A stretch of DNA of 64,000 nucleotides from Streptomyces sp. NBC_00178 (GTDB taxonomy: Bacteria; Actinomycetota; Actinomycetes; Streptomycetales; Streptomycetaceae), in NCBI RefSeq assembly GCF_036206005.1, contig NZ_CP108143.1, positions 124,001-188,000 of the forward strand, given 5' to 3'. Position 1 is the first letter of the stretch. Each line of letters opens with the position of its first letter. Under the pieces are notes generated by a model that worked only from the letters and a program-made list of their open reading frames with translations, did not search any database and was not told the origin of the DNA. Made by a program: the position numbers and the translations under genes. Below, in pieces: positions 16,209-24,124 of the stretch.

Positions 16209-16868
16209 CTACCGGTCCGGTCGGTTCCCGGACGGTGTGCCGCGATCACCGGATGTGAGGGACCGCGTCAGCCGGGCTACATTGCCCCGGATGTCGCCGC
16301 CCCGGTAGAGGTCGCTTCCGATGCTGGCGGTGAACGCTCCCGCGGCGAGCCAGTCCCCGGCGTTCGCGACGGTCACACCGCCCGTGGCCATGATCCTGGC
16401 GCCGGGCAGCACGGCGAGCAGCGAGGTGAGGTAGGCGATGCCGCCCACGTGGGCCGGGAAGAGTTTGGCGACCCCGCGCTCGGCCGACGCGCGCAGTTCC
16501 GTGGGGGTGTGTCCGCCCTCGACGAAGAGCCGGTCGGCGGCGTCGGCGACCGGCCGCACCTCGGGTACCTGGAAGGGGCTGACCAGGAAGCGGGCGCCCG
16601 CTTCCAGGGCCTGTTCCGCCGTCTCCGTCGATGTCACGGTGCCGAGCCCGACCGTGGCTTCGGGGTGGTCGCGGGTCCAGGTGGCGAGGAGGGCCTGCCA
16701 TCCGGGGGTGGTGGCGGTGAACTCGAAGGTGGTGAGGCCGCCGGCGACGAGTTCGCGGGCCAGGCCGTCGGCGGCTTCGGCGTCGGGTGCCCGTACGGTC
16801 GGTACGACGCGCGCCTCGCGCAGCCGGTCGATGACATCGAGTACCGCCGGGGTGAGTGTCTGTGTCAT
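16209..16868 (-). CDS. KDPG/KHG-type aldolase, last gene of the cassette
   Basis: A 219-residue class I aldolase of the Eda type. It has the early ARVVPTVRAPDAEAA strand, EFTATTPGW (Glu near 49), VGLGTVTSTETAEQALEAGARFLVSPF, and VAKLFPAHVGG with the Schiff-base Lys. The last strand is MATGGVTVANAGDWLAAGA. Members split 2-keto-3-deoxy-6-phosphogluconate to pyruvate and glyceraldehyde-3-phosphate. In the E. faecalis cassette this place is held by a different aldolase family (EF_0839), so this looks like a non-homologous substitute. It lies 20 bases after the HPr-like gene. Confidence 0.85.
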   Translation of the reverse strand: MTQTLTPAVLDVIDRLREARVVPTVRAPDAEAADGLARELVAGGLTTFEFTATTPGWQALLATWTRDHPEATVGLGTVTSTETAEQALEAGARFLVSPFQVPEVRPVADAADRLFVEGGHTPTELRASAERGVAKLFPAHVGGIAYLTSLLAVLPGARIMATGGVTVANAGDWLAAGAFTASIGSDLYRGGDIRGNVARLTRSLTSGDRGTPSGNRPDR

Positions 16869-16888
16869 GGGGTGGTTCCGTCTCGGTG

Positions 16889-17218
16889 TCAGGAAGGGTC
16901 GGGCGCGGCGATGACGGCGAGGGCGTCCAGGGCTTCGGTGCCGTCCTCTCCCCGGGCTGTGAGGACGATCTCGTCGCCGTACCTGATGTTGAGCGTCATC
17001 AGGGACAGCATGCTCCGGGCGGACGCCTCCGGGCCCGGCACGGCGGACGCCTCGGAGGACCGGGGGCGTGCCACGGTGATCTCTGCCTGGTAGCGAGCGG
17101 CGGTCTGCGCGAAGAGGGCTGCCGGCCGGGCGTGGAGCCCCGCCTTCTCTGTCACGACGAGTCGGCGTTCAACGGTGCGGATGGCCTGCTCCTTGGTGTC
17201 ATATGGACTGTGGGTCAC
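16889..17218 (-). CDS. HPr-like phosphocarrier inside the cassette
   Basis: An HPr-fold protein. GLHARPAALFAQTAARY holds the phospho-accepting His, and SARSMLSLMTLNIRYGDEIVLTARGEDGTEALDAL matches the second half, including the Ser46 region (a Ser is present). The only canonical upstream start is GTG at 17218, which has no ribosome-binding site. AAGGAG at 17189-17194 lies six bases before an ATC codon (17180-17182), and starting there would give exactly the usual HPr length (MRTVERRLVVTEKAGLHARP). Streptomyces normally has one ptsH for its sugar PTS, so a second HPr here suggests a dedicated phosphorelay. Confidence 0.82.
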   Translation of the reverse strand: MTHSPYDTKEQAIRTVERRLVVTEKAGLHARPAALFAQTAARYQAEITVARPRSSEASAVPGPEASARSMLSLMTLNIRYGDEIVLTARGEDGTEALDALAVIAAPDPS

Positions 17219-17502
17219 GGCAGTTGACGGCGCGGTCGGTGGGGCGCGACGGGGTGTCGGGTTGCGAGTGGTGCGCCGTGGATGCCCGGGCGGGGACGCA
17301 GCGTCGCTCCCCAACCGGCGTCGTACGCCAAGGGGGACGGCGGGGGTCGCGGGGCGACGGTCCGGCGCGGCGTACATCCGGGGCCGGCAGGGAGGCCGGC
17401 CTCGTCGGGCGCGAGGCCCGTAGTCGATGACGGGTCGCGGGCGCTCGTTCACCGGCAGCGCGGTGGGCGGCCGGGTGACACATGGGTGGTGGGTGCTCCC
17501 GG

Positions 17503-18603
17503 TCAGCCGGCTCCGAGCAGTGCGCTTATACGGGTCACCAGTTCGGCCTCCTCCGCCACCGTGATGGGGCGGGGGTCGATGGAAAGGCGGCCGGTGTTCG
17601 CCTGGTGGTCGCGGAGGAAGACCGGCGGGCTGCCGGCCGCGAGTTCGCGCGCGACGCCCTGCGCGTCGAGTCGGGCGGTGACGGGGTCGACGGTCAGGAC
17701 CGCCCGGTGGATGTTCCGGCCCGCCTCGTCGCGTTCCACGGTGGCCGTGACCCCCGGCAGCCCGCCCAGCTGTGCGGCGAGGGCGGCCATGCGTTCCCTG
17801 CCTCCGTCGCCGACCTCGTCGTCGCCGTACGTGCGCAGGGCCTGAAGGAGGCCGAGCACGGTCTCCTTGCCCACCTTCATCGGCCGCGCGATGCCCGTGT
17901 ACTGGGCGCGACACGCTTCGATGAGGGTGCGGCGGCCGCAGACGAGGCCTGACGTGGGGCCGCCGATCGCCTTGCCACCACTGAAGACGACCAGGTCGGC
18001 TCCGGTGGCCGGCCAGTGACGGAGGTCGTCCTCGGCAGCGGCGTCCACGATCACGGGGATGTCGTGCCGGCGTCCCATCGCGATCATGTCGGCGAGGGAA
18101 ACGCTCCCCTTGTGCACCGTATGGTGTGACTGGACGTAGAGGAGTGCGGCGGTCCGCCCGGTGATGGCGCCCTCCACGTGGGCGGCGGTCACCTTGTTCA
18201 CGGAGCCGACCTCGACGACCCGTCCGCCGCCGAGTGCGACCATCTGCCGCACGGGGGCGCCGAAGTTCACGGAGTGGCCCTTGAGGAGCAGGACTTCGTG
18301 CGGCCGGTCGCCCGGGTCGGGGAGCCGCTCGATGCGGTCCGGCTCCATGCCCGCGACGAGGGCGGCGACGGCTATGGCGATTCCCGAGGCCGCGCCGGTG
18401 GTGGGGCAGCCGTCCTCGGCTCCGGTGGCCTTCGCGATGACCTCACCTGCGACCTTCATCAGGTCGTCCATGACCACGTGGTTCCTGGCCGCCTCCGCCA
18501 TCGCGGCAACCACCGTGTCGTCGAGCACACTTCCTCCGAGGGCGGTCATCTTTCCGCTGGCGTTGATGGCGGGCGAGATCCCCAGTTCCTCGTACACACC
18601 CAT
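17503..18603 (-). CDS. SelA-like PLP enzyme (EF_0838/DgaE type)
   Basis: A 366-residue fold-type I PLP enzyme related to selenocysteine synthase but part of the TIGR01437-type group. It starts MGVYEELGISPAINASGKMT at an ATG preceded by GAAGGAG. The cofactor Lys is in VFSGGKAIGGPTSG; PVIVDAAAEDD supplies the Asp that binds the pyridine nitrogen. The best-known relative, Salmonella DgaE, removes ammonia from D-glucosaminate-6-phosphate to give KDPG, which the aldolase two genes on could cleave. A 284-base gap without a gene follows before the HPr-like gene. Substrate here is inferred from that relationship. Confidence 0.85.
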   Translation of the reverse strand: MGVYEELGISPAINASGKMTALGGSVLDDTVVAAMAEAARNHVVMDDLMKVAGEVIAKATGAEDGCPTTGAASGIAIAVAALVAGMEPDRIERLPDPGDRPHEVLLLKGHSVNFGAPVRQMVALGGGRVVEVGSVNKVTAAHVEGAITGRTAALLYVQSHHTVHKGSVSLADMIAMGRRHDIPVIVDAAAEDDLRHWPATGADLVVFSGGKAIGGPTSGLVCGRRTLIEACRAQYTGIARPMKVGKETVLGLLQALRTYGDDEVGDGGRERMAALAAQLGGLPGVTATVERDEAGRNIHRAVLTVDPVTARLDAQGVARELAAGSPPVFLRDHQANTGRLSIDPRPITVAEEAELVTRISALLGAG

Positions 18604-18669
18604 GTGGGACTGCTCCTTCGGTGTCGTTCGTCGGTCGGTTCCAGGCACGCAAACGCTGCGCGGGGCAGG

Positions 18670-19380
18670 TCACTTGGCGATGGGGAAGAACAGGCCGGCG
18701 GCCATGGCGCCGAGAATGGCACCGCCCGTCAGGGGCTTCTTCCACCAGTAGAAGAGGATCGCTCCGAGGGTCGACCCGAGGCCGACGGGGACGGATGCGG
18801 TCGCCGCGGCGAGAATGACGAGCGGGCCCAGATAGCGTCCCGCGGAGTTGCCCGCGCCCATCATCACGTCGGCGCCGAAGGTCGATCCCGCGTCGGGCGA
18901 GTTCAGGGTGGCCCTGCGGATCACCAGCACCAACCACCCGATGGCCAGTCCGATGACCGCGCCGGTGGGGAGCGCGAGCCAGAAGTGTTCGAGGGGCGCG
19001 GTGACTCCGGCGGCCAGGAGCATGGCGGGGATGCCGATGCCGACCCCGGTCTGCAGCGAGCCGCCGATGTCGAGGATCCCCACCATCGGGGCCTCGATGA
19101 TCCGGGCGAACAGGAATCCCGCGCCGAAGGCGGCGGCTGCTCCGTAACTCCCGTTCTCCATACCCGCTTTGAGCAGTGCGACCACTGCGACTTCGTTGAA
19201 GACGCCGGTCTGGTAGGTGTAGTAGAGGTGTGTTCCCGCGAAGATGCCCGAGGCAAGTGAGGCGACCAAGAGCGGGAAGGCCCATTCGGAGAGCCAGAAG
19301 CCGCCTTCCCAGGGGCGGGGGCGCCGGCCGTCCGCGCCCTGTCCGGTGTCGTCGTTCACGCCGATGTCGGTGGTGGTCAC
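18670..19380 (-). CDS. DUF4310-family membrane protein (EF_0833-like)
   Basis: A 236-residue integral membrane protein. After a charged 30-residue head come six or so hydrophobic segments with SEWAFPLLVASLASGIFAG, EVAVVALLKAGMENGSYGAA, GFLFARIIEAPMVGILDIGG and a final GAILGAMAAGLFFPIAK. These are hallmarks of DUF4310, found next to DUF4311 in the EF_0829-EF_0839 cassette. The GTG start has GAAGGAG upstream and lies 13 bases after DUF4311. I infer that it forms the permease with DUF4311; no transport has been shown that I know of. Confidence 0.85.
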   Translation of the reverse strand: MTTTDIGVNDDTGQGADGRRPRPWEGGFWLSEWAFPLLVASLASGIFAGTHLYYTYQTGVFNEVAVVALLKAGMENGSYGAAAAFGAGFLFARIIEAPMVGILDIGGSLQTGVGIGIPAMLLAAGVTAPLEHFWLALPTGAVIGLAIGWLVLVIRRATLNSPDAGSTFGADVMMGAGNSAGRYLGPLVILAAATASVPVGLGSTLGAILFYWWKKPLTGGAILGAMAAGLFFPIAK

Positions 19381-19393
19381 GTCACTGGCTCCT

Positions 19394-20182
19394 TCACTGA
19401 CCGGCCGTGCCGGTGCTCTCGTGCAGCTGGTGCAGCCAGCCGGGCACGCCGATCTTCATCTGTTCGAGCAGGTCCATGTCGACACCGCGCAGGAAGGAGC
19501 TGGCCACGAAGAGCGCGACGACCGCTGCGGTGAGGCTCTTGGTGATGCGGTTCCAGCCCATGTCGTCGATGCCCTTGCCGACGACGATGCCGAGCACGAT
19601 GCCGGGTACGGCGTTGCCCATCACGATGTGGGCGATGCCGCCGAGGACCGTCCCCCACCCGCCGGTACGCCGGCCGGCGTCCACGGCGGCCATCCAGAAG
19701 ATGATCGGCATGACCGGGTTGAGCAGCCAGTCCGAGGCCGGTCCGAGCACCTGGGAGGCGACGCTCTGGAGCGAGTGCGGGATGGAGGCGGCGGTGGTGT
19801 TGAGAAGGGAGATGAGCACGATCCCGACGGCGGCGCCCGTGAGGGCCATGCGACGGGGGTTGTGCAGGGTCTCGGCGAGGTTCCTGTTCTTGAACATCGC
19901 GATCGAGGCCGCCCAGTGCGGCACGATCCGGTGGTCGACGTCTCCGGAGAGCGCGCCGGCGCCGACGGTGCTCGCCCAGGCGTTGAAGAAGAAGCCGAAA
20001 CCGAAGGAGAAGTGGGCGATCGGGTCGTTCTCACAGGCGTTGAGTTCGCCCAGGGTGCGGAAGGCGCCCATGCCCTGGGCTTTCGGGGCGTGGAACATGC
20101 GGGCGACGCCCGCGCCCGCACCGAAGCCGATGAGTGCCCCGATGACGGCGGATTCCAGCAGGATGGTGAGTGTTTCGTTCAT
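19394..20182 (-). CDS. DUF4311-family membrane protein (EF_0832-like)
   Basis: A 262-residue membrane protein. The N-terminal hydrophobic segment (ESAVIGALIGFGAGAGVARMF) is followed by a polar loop with ENDPIAHFSFGFGFFFNAWA, then several membrane spans (MALTGAAVGIVLISLL, NPVMPIIFWMAAVDAG, IVMGNAVPGIVLGIVVGKG). The sequence matches the DUF4311 partner of DUF4310. The conserved Asn-Asp-Pro and His in the first loop may be functional. It is likely the second permease subunit. Confidence 0.85.
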   Translation of the reverse strand: MNETLTILLESAVIGALIGFGAGAGVARMFHAPKAQGMGAFRTLGELNACENDPIAHFSFGFGFFFNAWASTVGAGALSGDVDHRIVPHWAASIAMFKNRNLAETLHNPRRMALTGAAVGIVLISLLNTTAASIPHSLQSVASQVLGPASDWLLNPVMPIIFWMAAVDAGRRTGGWGTVLGGIAHIVMGNAVPGIVLGIVVGKGIDDMGWNRITKSLTAAVVALFVASSFLRGVDMDLLEQMKIGVPGWLHQLHESTGTAGQ

Positions 20183-20292
20183 GGAAAGGGTTCCACTTCA
20201 GAGCCGACGAGGAGCCTCTAGGGGTGTCCGGCCCGGCGGCCTGCGGTACGGACGGACCGCCGGACCGGATGTGCGGTGTGCGCGCGGGGCAC

Positions 20293-20310
20293 GCTCCCGT
20301 TTCCGGGAGC
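20293..20310. other. hairpin between DUF4312 and DUF4311 genes
   Basis: GCTCCCG and CGGGAGC pair around TTTC in the 140-base gap inside the operon. It could be a processing or attenuation site that sets the ratio of membrane to soluble components. Evidence is the perfect 7-bp stem only. Confidence 0.35.
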
Positions 20311-20322
20311 CGCTTCGGCGGA

Positions 20323-20658
20323 TCACCTCATCTGGAGCAGATGCTTGGTGGTGCTCAACTTCTCCTCGCGTACGGCGAAGTCCACCGCGTCGAGGTCGAG
20401 GGAGGTCACGCGCACCCGCACGTTCATGCTGATCTCGTAGTGCACGCGCGTTCTGGGGAAGAGCAGTCCGAGGAACCGCTCGGTTCTGCGGTGTTCCGCT
20501 GCCGACAGGACCTCCAGCGCCAAAGGCTCCACCCGGAAGGTGACGCCGCCCTCCTTCCCTGCCGCGGCCGACTGGACCTGCCGCATGACGGCGCCGAAGG
20601 CCCGTTCCTTGGTGGGACCGGTGCCGGTCAGCCGCAGGGTCTGTTCGGAATGGTGCAT
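20323..20658 (-). CDS. DUF4312-family small soluble protein (EF_0831-like)
   Basis: A 111-residue soluble protein with ATG overlapping the stop of the SFCGS gene (ATGA). It has the beta-alpha-beta look of a small carrier or regulator: SEQTLRLTGTGPTKERAFGA at the start and ISMNVRVRVTSLDLDAVDFA near the end. It matches DUF4312, always found beside SFCGS and DUF4310/4311. Its place between the soluble SFCGS protein and the membrane proteins suggests a coupling subunit. Biochemical function unknown. Confidence 0.8.
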   Translation of the reverse strand: MHHSEQTLRLTGTGPTKERAFGAVMRQVQSAAAGKEGGVTFRVEPLALEVLSAAEHRRTERFLGLLFPRTRVHYEISMNVRVRVTSLDLDAVDFAVREEKLSTTKHLLQMR

Positions 20659-21038
20659 CAGGCGCTCCCGGCCTGCGCGTCCAGTTCCTTCTGCAGGGCC
20701 TGGGCGATCTTGAAGCCGAGTTCCTCGGTGTCGAGAAAGCCGAAACCGAGGACTCGCTTGCCCTGTTGGACGGCGGTGACGCCCGCCTCCGGGCTGCGCA
20801 TGCCGAACTCGATGTCGTGGCCGTACTTCGCCTTGGCCGTCACGGCGCCGGCGCCGCCGCTGCCGCAGAAGCTCAGCCCGAGTACCGCGCCCTCGGCGGC
20901 CATCACGTCGCCGACCTTCATGTCGGCGCCGGGTCCCGGTATCAGGACGGGCACGAGGCCCGCCTTCCTGACTCCCTCCGCGACCGCCTGGCCCTTGCCG
21001 AGCCGATTGCCGATGACGATTTTCGCAGTGTCCGACAC
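20658..21038 (-). CDS. glycine-rich SFCGS-family protein (EF_0830-like)
   Basis: A 126-residue soluble protein that contains the family's naming motif LSFCGSGGAGAVTA with a single conspicuous Cys, followed by EFGMRSPEAGVTAV. The start is GTG (MSDTAKIVIGNRLGKGQAVA). Family members (TIGR03577/Gly_rich_SFCGS) are known only from this cassette. The invariant Cys in a Gly-rich loop invites comparison with the phospho-Cys of EIIB proteins, but that is speculation. ATGA overlap couples it to DUF4312. Confidence 0.85.
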   Translation of the reverse strand: MSDTAKIVIGNRLGKGQAVAEGVRKAGLVPVLIPGPGADMKVGDVMAAEGAVLGLSFCGSGGAGAVTAKAKYGHDIEFGMRSPEAGVTAVQQGKRVLGFGFLDTEELGFKIAQALQKELDAQAGSA

Positions 21039-21089
21039 GGTGTGTTCCTGTCTGGTAGCCGAATTCGTGGTGGTGTTCGTGCGGGGAGG

Positions 21090-21500
21090 TCAGGCGCGAT
21101 CGCCGTGGTCGCGCGCGTTCTCGTGCAGCGCCGCCTCGAAGTGGAGGGTGAGGAGCAGCACTTCGGCATCGGTGACGGTGTGGTCGCGGTTCGCGCAATA
21201 GGCGTCGAGCAGCGCCCGCACCGACGCGAGCTGCGCGGCGCCGACCTCGTCGTAGAGGTGCCGGTCGAGTTCCGGTGGGTACTCGTGGTCGCGGACCCGT
21301 CGTACGAAGGCCACGCTGTGGGCGGCGAGTGCCAGTCTGCGGACGTCGTTCATGGGGATGGAGCGGTCGGCGGCGTAGGCGTCCGCCGCGGTCAGCAGTT
21401 CCTCGGCGTCGGCCACGTCCTCCTCCGTGAGGGGGGTGTCGTCCGCCAGCCGGTCGAGTGTCCGGCGGGGGTCGGTGGCGCTCGGCGTGGTGCCGGTCAT
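21090..21500 (-). CDS. stand-alone PRD-domain protein (EF_0829-like)
   Basis: A 136-residue helical protein matching the single PRD domain of EF_0829/AHA_3910. PRD domains are phosphorylated on His by HPr or EIIB in PTS control; candidate histidines here are in LALAAHSVAFVRR and LLLTLHFEAALHENA. There is no DNA-binding domain, so it is not itself a transcription factor. ATGA overlap with the amidohydrolase shows tight translational coupling. Together with the HPr-like protein it is the strongest sign that the cassette is PTS-linked. Confidence 0.75.
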   Translation of the reverse strand: MTGTTPSATDPRRTLDRLADDTPLTEEDVADAEELLTAADAYAADRSIPMNDVRRLALAAHSVAFVRRVRDHEYPPELDRHLYDEVGAAQLASVRALLDAYCANRDHTVTDAEVLLLTLHFEAALHENARDHGDRA

Positions 21501-22756
21501 GCGTCGGCCTTTCGGATGCGGTGCGTGATGCCTGCCCGTACGGCGGCCACCGCGGTGAGCCGGTGCCCTGCGGTGCGCGTGCGGCCTTCGGCGTCCACGA
21601 GGGGGGTGGCGTCCTCCACTCGCTCCAGGAGCGTGATGTCCGCGACGGAGCCGGTGGCGAAGGAGCCGATCTCGCCTGCGAGTCCGATGGACTCGGCGGC
21701 CGCGGAAGTCGCCGCGCGGACCGTCTCGTCGAGCGTCAGTCCTGCGGCGATGAGCTTCGTCATGGTGGTGGTGAGGTCGTGGACCGGGCCCACGAGACTC
21801 CGCCCGTGGATGTCGGTGCTGACGGTGTGCGGGCGGATCCCGTGTTCCAGCGCGCGTTCCATGGTGTCGAAGGCGAAGCTGGCACTACCGTGTCCGACAT
21901 CGAGGCGGACCCCGCGCTCCACGGCGTCGCGGGCCTGCCGAAGAGGCCCGGAGTCCGCTTCGGGGAAGAGACCTCCGGCCTTGCCGTGAAAGGCATGGGT
22001 GACGACGTCGCCGGGGCCGAGGAGGTCGAGTACGTCACCGAACGCGGGGGGAGCGTTTCCGACATGCACCATCACGGGGAAGGGTGCGCCGGTCTCCGCG
22101 GCGATCTGCTCCGTGATGCGTTTGGCCGCGCGCAGTGGTTCCAGACCGTTCCGCCCGACCACCGACCGGCTCATGCGTATCTTGATGCCGCGGATGACGT
22201 CGCGGCGCGCGAGGATCGTTCTGACGGTGTCCGCCGACCGGATGTCGTCGTGCCCCGCGAGTTCGGTCGTTCCCCGAGTCAGGCCGTGCCGGGAGATGTT
22301 GAGCCAGCTGAGGACGCGCGTGGTGCTGGGCGCCACGACGGTCCGCTCGAAGTCCTCGAAGGTGTCGGATCCCGAACTGCCCGCGTCGACCACGGTGGTC
22401 ACACCCGACCCGATCCCGGCCAGATCTGCCGCGATACCGAGGCCGGTGGCACCGTCGTAGACGTGCGCGTGCAGGTCGATGAGGCCGGGCGTGACCAGCA
22501 GTCCGTGCGCGTCGACGTACTCGGCGCACGCGCCGCCCGCCGTGCCGGATGCGAGCACGGCGGAGATACGGCCGTCGCGGACGGCGATGTCGCCCACCGT
22601 GGACGTGCCCTTCTCAGGGTCGATCAGCAGACCGCCGCCGACGACCAGATCGTAGGGGCCGGCCTCGACGCGGGTGAGCTCCGCTCGAGAGGAGTTCGTC
22701 CCGTGGAGGGCCTCGGGCCTGCGGCTCGTCGCCGACTCGCCAGGGGAACCAGACAT
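21497..22756 (-). CDS. amidohydrolase/deacetylase family metallohydrolase (EF_0837-like)
   Basis: A 419-residue metal-dependent hydrolase, first gene of the operon. AAGGAGG stands 5 bases before the ATG. Metal-site motifs are LIDLHAHVYDG (HxH), VMVHVGNAP, DVVTHAFHGKAGG and DVGHGSASF; a final STDIHGRS carries the catalytic Asp region. The family (TIGR03583) is typical of this cassette and related to dihydroorotases and N-acyl-amino-acid deacetylases. A likely role is removing an N-acyl group before the PLP enzyme acts. Twenty-odd extra residues at the start are poorly conserved. Confidence 0.88.
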   Translation of the reverse strand: MSGSPGESATSRRPEALHGTNSSRAELTRVEAGPYDLVVGGGLLIDPEKGTSTVGDIAVRDGRISAVLASGTAGGACAEYVDAHGLLVTPGLIDLHAHVYDGATGLGIAADLAGIGSGVTTVVDAGSSGSDTFEDFERTVVAPSTTRVLSWLNISRHGLTRGTTELAGHDDIRSADTVRTILARRDVIRGIKIRMSRSVVGRNGLEPLRAAKRITEQIAAETGAPFPVMVHVGNAPPAFGDVLDLLGPGDVVTHAFHGKAGGLFPEADSGPLRQARDAVERGVRLDVGHGSASFAFDTMERALEHGIRPHTVSTDIHGRSLVGPVHDLTTTMTKLIAAGLTLDETVRAATSAAAESIGLAGEIGSFATGSVADITLLERVEDATPLVDAEGRTRTAGHRLTAVAAVRAGITHRIRKADA

Positions 22757-22806
22757 GAACAACCTCCTTGGGTGGGGGTTCGGGGCCGAGAAGCGGCCCT
22801 GACCGG

Positions 22807-22844
22807 CGTTCCGTAGGGTAGATTGCCGTTCCGTGGAGCGGACC
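22807..22844. promoter_or_regulatory. candidate IclR operator in the divergent promoter region
   Basis: The 122 bases between the amidohydrolase and iclR-type genes hold two direct CGTTCCGT repeats 20 bases apart (22807-22814, 22827-22834). The second extends into GTTCCGTGGAGCGGAC, a GTTCCG-N5-CGGAC inverted repeat like known actinobacterial IclR sites. The position suits control of both directions. Confidence 0.55.
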
Positions 22845-22878
22845 AGGGTCACGTTAGCTGAGAGGTAACCGGGAAACA

Positions 22879-23658
22879 ATGGATTCCGACAGGGCAGTTG
22901 CCGGAACGGAAACGGGGGAGGTGCCGGCTTCCAACTCCGTGGCCAAGGCACTGCGGGTGCTGGACGCGCTGGCCCAGCCGGACGCACCGCACCGGCTGGG
23001 TGAGATCGCGGAACGCGCCGGCGTACCGAAGGCGAGCGCCCACCGCATCCTCGGCACGCTGGTGGCGGAGGGGTTCGCGGCGCCGGACGGTGAGGGCCGC
23101 TACGGCATCGGGGACCGGCTCCAGGCGATGGCCGCGCGTGTCCTGTCGGAGGACACGGTCGGGATCGGCGCGGTACTGCGCACACTTCAGCAGCGACTCG
23201 GCCTGACGGTGCACCTTGCCGTCCTGAACGGCGATCACGCCACCTACACGCACAAGGTGGACCCCGACCGCGCCTACCGCATCGCCACGGAGGTCGGCAT
23301 GCGGCTGCCGCTGCACGCGACCGCCGCGGGCAAGGCGCTGCTCGCCCATCTCCCCGCGGCGGAAGCATCGGTGCTGATCGACGGCACACCGCTGATGGCC
23401 AGGACCGCACACACGGTGACGGATCCCGCGGAGGTGCACCGGGAGCTCGAGACGGCGCGTGCCGACGGTTTCGCCATCGACTACGAGGAACACGAACAGT
23501 CGATCTGCTCGCTGGCCGCGCCGGTGCTCGACAGCGACGGCTACCCGGTGGGCGCCGTCTCGATCTCGGCGCTCACCTTCCTCGTCACCCGGGACCAACT
23601 TCCCTCGTTCGCCGACGCGGTGCGACAGGCGGCGGCGGACGTGGCGAGGCGCCTCTGA
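22879..23658 (+). CDS. IclR-family regulator of the cassette
   Basis: A 259-residue regulator. A winged helix-turn-helix (SNSVAKALRVLDAL, LGEIAERAGVPKASAHRILGTL) is followed by the IclR effector domain (HATAAGKALLAHLPAAE, DYEEHEQSICSLAAPVLDSDG, GAVSISALTFLV). It is divergent from the nine-gene operon and its start region abuts the operator candidate, so it is very likely the local switch. IclR proteins commonly respond to sugar acids or aromatic intermediates. In Firmicutes and enteric bacteria the cassette is tied to other regulators, so the IclR looks like an actinobacterial adaptation. Confidence 0.9.
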   Translation: MDSDRAVAGTETGEVPASNSVAKALRVLDALAQPDAPHRLGEIAERAGVPKASAHRILGTLVAEGFAAPDGEGRYGIGDRLQAMAARVLSEDTVGIGAVLRTLQQRLGLTVHLAVLNGDHATYTHKVDPDRAYRIATEVGMRLPLHATAAGKALLAHLPAAEASVLIDGTPLMARTAHTVTDPAEVHRELETARADGFAIDYEEHEQSICSLAAPVLDSDGYPVGAVSISALTFLVTRDQLPSFADAVRQAAADVARRL

Positions 23659-23800
23659 GAGCGTCACGGGGCCATCGACGCGGCGGGGGCGGCCGAGCTC
23701 ACACGCGCTCGCCCCTTGGTGATGCCGGCGGGCGCCCGACCGGGTGCGGGCCGGGGAACACGCCCGTGACCAGCTGCACGGCTCACTCGTTCCAGCAGGC

Positions 23801-24124
23801 ATGAACACCTACACCGTCAAAGTCGGCTCGGACGCGGGCCGGCTCGCCTTCCAGCCCGGGAAACTGACCGTGGCACCCGGGGACACCATCGAGTGGGTGT
23901 GCAACGCGCAGCCCCCGCACAACATCGTGTTCGACCCCGCCAAGAACCCGAACGGCGACAGCAGAATGGCTAAGACCCTCAGCCACACCACGCCCATGAC
24001 AAACCCCGGTGACGTCCAGGCAACCGTCGTCCCCCGTGATGCACCCCCCGGTGACTACCACTTCTACAGCGAGCCCCATCGCGACGCGGGTATGGAGGGC
24101 ATCCTCACCGTCACGCACGCATGA
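23801..24124 (+). CDS. plastocyanin-like cupredoxin with Cys-to-Ser change at the copper site
   Basis: A 107-residue cupredoxin whose order of motifs follows cyanobacterial plastocyanin closely: NTYTVKVGSDAGRLAFQPGK, PGDTIEW, PPHNIVFD (His40), MAKTLSH, and the ligand loop YHFYSEPHRDAGM. In plastocyanin the loop reads FYCEPHRGAGM. Here Cys is Ser90, while His40, His93 and Met98 remain. A Cys (Cys34) appears instead six residues before His40. The ATG start leaves no signal peptide, and none is found in-frame upstream. It is either a non-blue, cytosolic copper protein or a decayed transfer from a photosynthetic lineage. It follows the IclR gene by 142 bases with its own frame. Confidence 0.8.
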   Translation: MNTYTVKVGSDAGRLAFQPGKLTVAPGDTIEWVCNAQPPHNIVFDPAKNPNGDSRMAKTLSHTTPMTNPGDVQATVVPRDAPPGDYHFYSEPHRDAGMEGILTVTHA

